From Methylomonas sp. AM2-LC (GTDB lineage Bacteria; Pseudomonadota; Gammaproteobacteria; Methylococcales; Methylomonadaceae): DNA of 64,000 bases. Positions 59,565 to 64,000 of the stretch are shown here, piece after piece; within the stretch, counting starts at the first letter, position 1; every line of letters begins with the position of its first letter. The DNA lies in the NCBI RefSeq assembly GCF_039904985.1, contig NZ_CP157005.1, positions 1,116,001 through 1,180,000 on the forward strand, given 5' to 3'. The notes beneath the pieces were generated by a model. That model made no database searches, was not told where the DNA came from, and worked only from the letters and a program-made list of their open reading frames with translations. A program made the position numbers and the translations under genes.

Positions 59565-60200
59565 TTAGGCGATGCGATTGCTGAGTACCTTATCGATAAT
59601 CCCATATTCAACAGCTTGGTCAGAACTTAAAAAATTGTCCCGATCAGTATCTTGTTCTATTTTTTGCAAAGTTTGTCCAGTGTGATGCGACAGTATTTTA
59701 TTCAACTTATCACGAATAGATAGGATTTCACGAGCATGAATATCAAAGTCGGATGCTTGGCCCTGAAATCCACCTAGTGGTTGGTGTATCATCACTCTTG
59801 AGTGCGGTAGGCAGTAACGTTTACCTGCGGCACCACCAGCCAGTAGTAAAGACCCCATGCTGGCCGCTTGGCCGATACACATAGTGCTGACATCGGGTTT
59901 GATGAACTGCATGGTGTCATAGATAGACATGCCAGCTGTAACCGATCCGCCGGGTGAGTTAATATACAGGTGAATATCTTTGTCTGGGTTTTCAGATTCC
60001 AGAAATAGTAGCTGAGCAACGACTAGGTTTGCCATGTAATCTTCTACCTGACCCACCAGAAAAATTACCCGTTCTTTCAGTAAGCGCGAATAAATATCAA
60101 ATGAACGTTCACCACGAGCGGTTTGTTCAATGACGATAGGCACTAAGCCGCCAGCGGCAGAAGGTGCAAAAGTTTCTTGCAGGGTATGTTTTAAATGCAT
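59565..60200 (-). CDS. clpP: ATP-dependent Clp protease proteolytic subunit ClpP
   Basis: Serine protease forming the tetradecameric barrel used by ClpX. In the 211 residues the catalytic Ser114 is in AASMGSLL, His139 in MIHQPLGG and the Asp in the final third (DTDRDNFLS). A short propeptide precedes the mature chain. The stop of tig is 1 base upstream, so tig and clpP are co-transcribed. Confidence 0.98.
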   Translation of the reverse strand: MHLKHTLQETFAPSAAGGLVPIVIEQTARGERSFDIYSRLLKERVIFLVGQVEDYMANLVVAQLLFLESENPDKDIHLYINSPGGSVTAGMSIYDTMQFIKPDVSTMCIGQAASMGSLLLAGGAAGKRYCLPHSRVMIHQPLGGFQGQASDFDIHAREILSIRDKLNKILSHHTGQTLQKIEQDTDRDNFLSSDQAVEYGIIDKVLSNRIA

Positions 60201-60201
60201 A

Positions 60202-61509
60202 TTAGGCCTCAGTTTGCTGTTTTTCCATTACTTCACTAAAGCTGAAGGTTTGGTCGGTAACTTGTGCCTGACTGACTAACCAGTCTATAGCTTGATCTTC
60301 AAGTACCATTTGTTGTACATCATTTAATCGACTTTGATCAGCATAATACCAGTTTACGACATCTTCAGGTTGTTCGTAACTTTTTGCCATGTCGGTGATG
60401 ACTGCACGTACTTTATCGGCATCAATGGTAAGTTTGTTTTTTTGAATCACTTCAGAAAATATTAAGCCTAAAGCCACGCGGCGTTTCGCTTGCGATTCGA
60501 ATAATTCAGGTGACAGGTTTAAATCTTCCAATTTAACTTTGCGTTTTTTAGCTTGTTCTGCATAAGGCTGCAGCAGTTGTTGCATTTCCTGATCAATCAT
60601 CGCTTTTGGCAGCGGTACAGTGATGTGCGTAAGCAGATTGTCAAATACAGACGACTTTAGTTTGTTTTTAAGGCCTTGCTGTAGTTCGCGTTCCATATTT
60701 GCAGAAACATCGGCGCGAAATTCTGTAATTTCGCCAGCATCAACACCGTATGCTTTAATGAATTCGGCATCAACTTCAGGCAATACTGAAGCTTCGACTT
60801 TGACAACTTCAATTTCAAACTCTGCGGTTTTTCCAGCCAGATTACTGCTGTGGTATTGTTCAGGAAAGGTGGCTGAAAAGGTTTTAACCGCACCTGCGCT
60901 CAAGCCTTTCAGTTCATCTTCAAAACCCGGTATCATTTGTTGGCTACCAATTTCGATTTTAGAATTTTCGACTTTGCCACCCGTAAAGTTTTCGCCTTCT
61001 GAAACGCCAGAGAAGTTAATAGTAATATTGTCACCTTCTGCTGAGGCGCGATCAACTTCCTGCCAAGTTTTTTTCTGTTGGCGAAGTTTTTCAATCATGG
61101 TGTCAACATCGTCTTCAGTAATATTGGCTAAAGGGCGAATAACCTGTAGTTGGTTGATGTTGTCTAAAGAAATTTCAGGATACACTTCAAATTCGGCGAC
61201 ATATGCAAAACCTTCGGTTTCTGCAAGCGGCTGGATATGTGGTTGTCCGGCTGGATTAATGTTTTCTTGTTTTAAGGCTTCGAAATAGCTTGATTCAACC
61301 AAGTCGCCAGTAATTTCGCCTTTTACTCTGTCACCATAGAGTTTTTTAACGACATGAGCAGGGACTTTTCCAGGACGGAAACCGTCAACCTTAACTTCCC
61401 GCGCCAGCTTTTTGAGACGAGATTCCATTTTTTCCTGTACTATCGCATCTGGGATGCTGACAGTCATTTTTCTGCTTAATTCTGATGTCTTCTCGACAGA
61501 AACTTGCAT
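60202..61509 (-). CDS. tig: Trigger factor
   Basis: Ribosome-bound chaperone that meets nascent chains at the exit tunnel. The 435 residues comprise the N-terminal ribosome-binding domain (about 1-115, with [17 protein letters not shown] as signature), the FKBP-type prolyl isomerase domain (about 150-245) and the C-terminal helical arms. It is the first gene of the tig-clpP unit, with tRNA-Leu upstream. Confidence 0.97.
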   Translation of the reverse strand: MQVSVEKTSELSRKMTVSIPDAIVQEKMESRLKKLAREVKVDGFRPGKVPAHVVKKLYGDRVKGEITGDLVESSYFEALKQENINPAGQPHIQPLAETEGFAYVAEFEVYPEISLDNINQLQVIRPLANITEDDVDTMIEKLRQQKKTWQEVDRASAEGDNITINFSGVSEGENFTGGKVENSKIEIGSQQMIPGFEDELKGLSAGAVKTFSATFPEQYHSSNLAGKTAEFEIEVVKVEASVLPEVDAEFIKAYGVDAGEITEFRADVSANMERELQQGLKNKLKSSVFDNLLTHITVPLPKAMIDQEMQQLLQPYAEQAKKRKVKLEDLNLSPELFESQAKRRVALGLIFSEVIQKNKLTIDADKVRAVITDMAKSYEQPEDVVNWYYADQSRLNDVQQMVLEDQAIDWLVSQAQVTDQTFSFSEVMEKQQTEA

Positions 61510-61610
61510 TGCTTTACCTCAAAAAATAAAAAAGGGACATGTTGCAGAGACCGACCAGCTGTTTATCAATTCGGAGAATTAACGCGGCATCGTTAACTAA
61601 AAAAAGAGGA

Positions 61611-61694
<84 letters not shown>

Positions 61695-61759
61695 AAAGTA
61701 GCCTGTTATTATAATCAGTCAATTTTTTAAAAACAACCCTCTATTTACTATCTCTCTGT

Positions 61760-62242
61760 ATGAATTCACCAATTTTCAAATATTTTGGCATTTTATGTGC
61801 GTTACTGATGAATTCTTTTACAGTAAACGCGGAAAATATAAATACCAAGCCTATACATAGCCTAACTTTTATAGCACAGAAATTAGATATTCGCGTCGAG
61901 ATTGCTCTTAATCAAACTGAGCGAGAGCAGGGTTTAATGTTCAGAACCCATTTAGGTATCAACCAGGGTATGTTATTTGTTTATCCAGATCAGGCTGTGC
62001 ATGAAGTATGGATGAAAAACACTTATATACCTCTGGATGCGATTTTTTTATCTACCGATGGTCATATTGTGTCGATACTGGAAAATTTGCAACCTTGTTT
62101 GCATGAACCCTGCGAAATTTATAGCCCGCAAGCTGCTGCAAGTTTCATGTTAGAACTCAATGCTGGTTTTAGTCATGATCATCATTTACAAATTGGGCAA
62201 ACATTAAGATTGCCCGATTTATCAAAACATCCAGCTAATTAA
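61760..62242 (+). CDS. DUF192 exported protein
   Basis: A 160-residue protein with a signal peptide (about 1-24, ending VNA). The mature part has the family pieces REQGLMFRTHL, GMLFVYPD, VWMKNTYIPLDAIFL and a cysteine pair near CLHEPC. The DUF192 fold is known, but the biological role is not. It is convergent with topA, with a gap of 12 bases. Confidence 0.88.
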   Translation: MNSPIFKYFGILCALLMNSFTVNAENINTKPIHSLTFIAQKLDIRVEIALNQTEREQGLMFRTHLGINQGMLFVYPDQAVHEVWMKNTYIPLDAIFLSTDGHIVSILENLQPCLHEPCEIYSPQAAASFMLELNAGFSHDHHLQIGQTLRLPDLSKHPAN

Positions 62243-62254
62243 TCTGTCAGCTAG

Positions 62255-64000
62255 TTACACTGGTCCATTTACATCGGCCTCATCACCTTCATAAGGCGTT
62301 GCGTATTTACATTCTTTTTGCGGACAAACTTTTTCGGTGCCACGGCGTTTGGTGGTTTTCAAGGTTAATATCGGCCAATTGCAGCTCGGACAATTTTCCT
62401 TAATGGGTGCGTCCCAAAGAGCGTAGTCGCATTTAGGATAGCCAGAACAGGAATAAAATATCTTACCATTACGAGATTTACGCTTAAGAATCTCACCTTT
62501 TTGACATTGTGGACAGGTTACCCCCGTATCTTGCGGTTTTTCCAGTGGCTCAATATGCTTGCACCCCGGATAGCCACTACAACCAATAAATTTTCCGTAG
62601 CGTCCGGTTTTAATCACTAATGTGGATGAGCAGAGCGGACATACTCGGCCTTCTACGGTTTCAGGCCCTGCTGTACTTGCTGTGTTGTCATCACCTAAAT
62701 TACGGGTGTAGGAGCAGGTTGGATAATGGGTACAGCCAATGAATCGGCCATTACGACCGAGACGAATGGATAAAGGGTTGCCACATTCAGGACATTTTTC
62801 ATCAATGCTTTCTTGCGTAACATCGCTTCGTTGTACCGATTCTTCCTTTTCAGTAATTAATTGGGTAAAAGGCCGCCAGAAATCGTTCATTAACGGAATC
62901 CAGTCTTTTTCACCCCGAGCAACAGCGTCTAAATCATCTTCCAGATTGGCTGTAAAGTCGTAATCGACGTATTTAGTAAAATGATCAGTCAAAAACTTGT
63001 TAACAATTCGCCCTACATCAGAGGGGTAGAAGCGTTTATTGTCCAAGGTGACATATTCACGGTTTTGTAGTGTCGAAATAATGGTCGCATAGGTGGATGG
63101 ACGGCCAATACCATGCTCTTCCAAGGCTTTAACCAAACTCGCTTCGCTATAACGCGGAGGTGGTTCTGTAAAGTGTTGGTCGGCAGTAATGTCTTTAAGG
63201 CTTATAGGGCGTCCCTCTTCCATGGGCGGTAAGATGCTTTCCTGGTCGTCAGCGGCGTCTTTGTTGTCGTCTTTGCCTTCCAGATAAACGGCCATAAACC
63301 CTGGGTTGGTGACCGTGGAGCCTGTAGCACGAAACACATTTTTTTCGCTGCCACAAGAAAGATCTACCGCCACTTGATTAAGAGTGGCGTTTATCATTTG
63401 GCACGCTACGGTACGTTTCCAGATCAGGTCGTAAAGTTTAAATTGTTCGATAGTTAGCCGATTTTTTACGTCTTCTGGTTGACGATGTACAGAAGTGGGT
63501 CGGATAGCTTCGTGCGCTTCCTGGGCATTTTTTGATTTTGTCTTAAATTCCCTGGTTTGTTTAGGAACATTTTCAATACCATACTTTTCGGCAATTAAGG
63601 TACGAATATCCGCTAACGCTTCTTCAGATAGATTGACTGAATCGGTACGCATATAGGAAATTAAGCCGACAGTTTCGCCGCCTAAATCAATCCCTTCGTA
63701 AAGTTGTTGTGCCACCATCATGGTACGTTTAGTGGTAAAGCCGAGTTTACGGGCGGCTTCCTGTTGTAGCGTAGAAGTAATAAATGGTGGCGCTGGATTA
63801 CGGCTACGTTGTTTTTTTTCTAGCTTGATAGGTATTAGACGACCATCTGCGGCTTCAAGTAAGGTTTGTTGTACTTGCGCAGCCTGATCTGCGTCGGTAA
63901 AGCTGAATTGATTGAGCTTTTCGCCATTAAAATGCGTTAACTTAGCTTTGAAAGGCAACTCTTGCGAGCTGGCTTCAGCTGTGTGAGACCAGTACTCGCG
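62255..64000 (-). CDS. topA: DNA topoisomerase I, C-terminal part (runs off the right edge)
   Basis: Type IA topoisomerase that relaxes negative supercoils behind RNA polymerase. About 581 residues are visible. I read the in-frame codons up to the last base, REYWSHTAEASSQELPF, with no start, so the N-terminal toprim domain lies beyond the edge. The catalytic Tyr is in SYMRTDSVNL. EEHGIGRPSTYA and YVDYDFTANLEDDLD follow. The C-terminus carries four zinc-ribbon units (CPECGN, CPLCSS, CPQCQK and CPSCNW), the first three with a CxxC/C...C pattern and the last partly changed. E. coli has three to five such units. Confidence 0.97.
   Translation of the reverse strand, partial: REYWSHTAEASSQELPFKAKLTHFNGEKLNQFSFTDADQAAQVQQTLLEAADGRLIPIKLEKKQRSRNPAPPFITSTLQQEAARKLGFTTKRTMMVAQQLYEGIDLGGETVGLISYMRTDSVNLSEEALADIRTLIAEKYGIENVPKQTREFKTKSKNAQEAHEAIRPTSVHRQPEDVKNRLTIEQFKLYDLIWKRTVACQMINATLNQVAVDLSCGSEKNVFRATGSTVTNPGFMAVYLEGKDDNKDAADDQESILPPMEEGRPISLKDITADQHFTEPPPRYSEASLVKALEEHGIGRPSTYATIISTLQNREYVTLDNKRFYPSDVGRIVNKFLTDHFTKYVDYDFTANLEDDLDAVARGEKDWIPLMNDFWRPFTQLITEKEESVQRSDVTQESIDEKCPECGNPLSIRLGRNGRFIGCTHYPTCSYTRNLGDDNTASTAGPETVEGRVCPLCSSTLVIKTGRYGKFIGCSGYPGCKHIEPLEKPQDTGVTCPQCQKGEILKRKSRNGKIFYSCSGYPKCDYALWDAPIKENCPSCNWPILTLKTTKRRGTEKVCPQKECKYATPYEGDEADVNGPV

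Noticed and set aside
60620..61288. 222-codon plus-strand frame opposite tig
   Set aside because: Fully within tig, which is certain; low-complexity translation.

Overview
The window comes from a gammaproteobacterium of moderate to low GC content. Almost every gene is a recognisable core gene, and several gene orders are classic for the class: lepA-lepB-DUF4845-rnc-era-recO-pdxJ, pyrG-kdsA-eno-ftsB-ispD-ispF-truD, rpoZ-spoT-ridA-recG, tesA/ybbA-ybbP, lon-hupB-tRNA-ppiD and tig-clpP-clpX. A phosphofructokinase carrying the residues typical of pyrophosphate users, a class II B12-dependent ribonucleotide reductase split into two genes, and a pilU ATPase fit a methanotroph of the Methylococcales. 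That assignment is inference; the window holds no rRNA or methane monooxygenase gene to prove it.

Layout from left to right. 1-2671 (minus): an EAL-HDOD protein, a periplasmic rhodanese, hflD and the start of mutM, packed as one operon. 3104-8724: gloB and bepA end to end, then tusD-tusC without tusB, a PilZ-like gene, birA and coaX. 8946-19331 (plus): smc-zipA, lepA-lepB-DUF4845-rnc-era-recO and pdxJ. 19468-27509 (minus): ppiD, two tRNAs, hupB, lon, and nrdJb/nrdJa behind a pair of NrdR boxes. 28161-37435: a cold-shock protein, an SDR enzyme, a membrane protein, ubiC, recG, ridA, spoT, rpoZ, a 1 kb gene-poor stretch and a small exported protein. 37561-43903 (minus): truD, ispF, ispD, ftsB, eno, kdsA, pyrG. 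44460-54266: pilU, pfp, a DUF2797 protein, a YbfF-type hydrolase, tesA, ybbA-ybbP, a DUF3574 lipoprotein and a membrane-anchored AlbA_2 protein. 54291-56680: the one clearly accessory stretch, with a decayed brnT toxin gene joined to a decayed acyltransferase fragment, followed by an intact fic gene. 56968-64000: a PIG-L deacetylase, clpX, clpP, tig, tRNA-Leu, a DUF192 protein and the C-terminal part of topA.

The genes serve central tasks: translation and RNA processing (lepA, rnc, era, truD, tRNAs), protein export and quality control (lepB, bepA, ppiD, tig, clpXP, lon), chromosome organisation and division (smc, hupB, zipA, ftsB, topA), DNA repair (mutM, recO, recG), nucleotide supply (nrdJab, pyrG), stringent response (spoT, rpoZ), and biosynthesis of cofactors, isoprenoids and Kdo. 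I did not find a convincing undescribed multi-gene system. The most useful new observations are the NrdR box pair, an apparent AUU start for ftsB, a mirror-image promoter pair between hupB and lon, the brnT/acyltransferase chimera with a 16-bp duplication, and the relocation of lon-hupB-ppiD away from tig-clpP-clpX.
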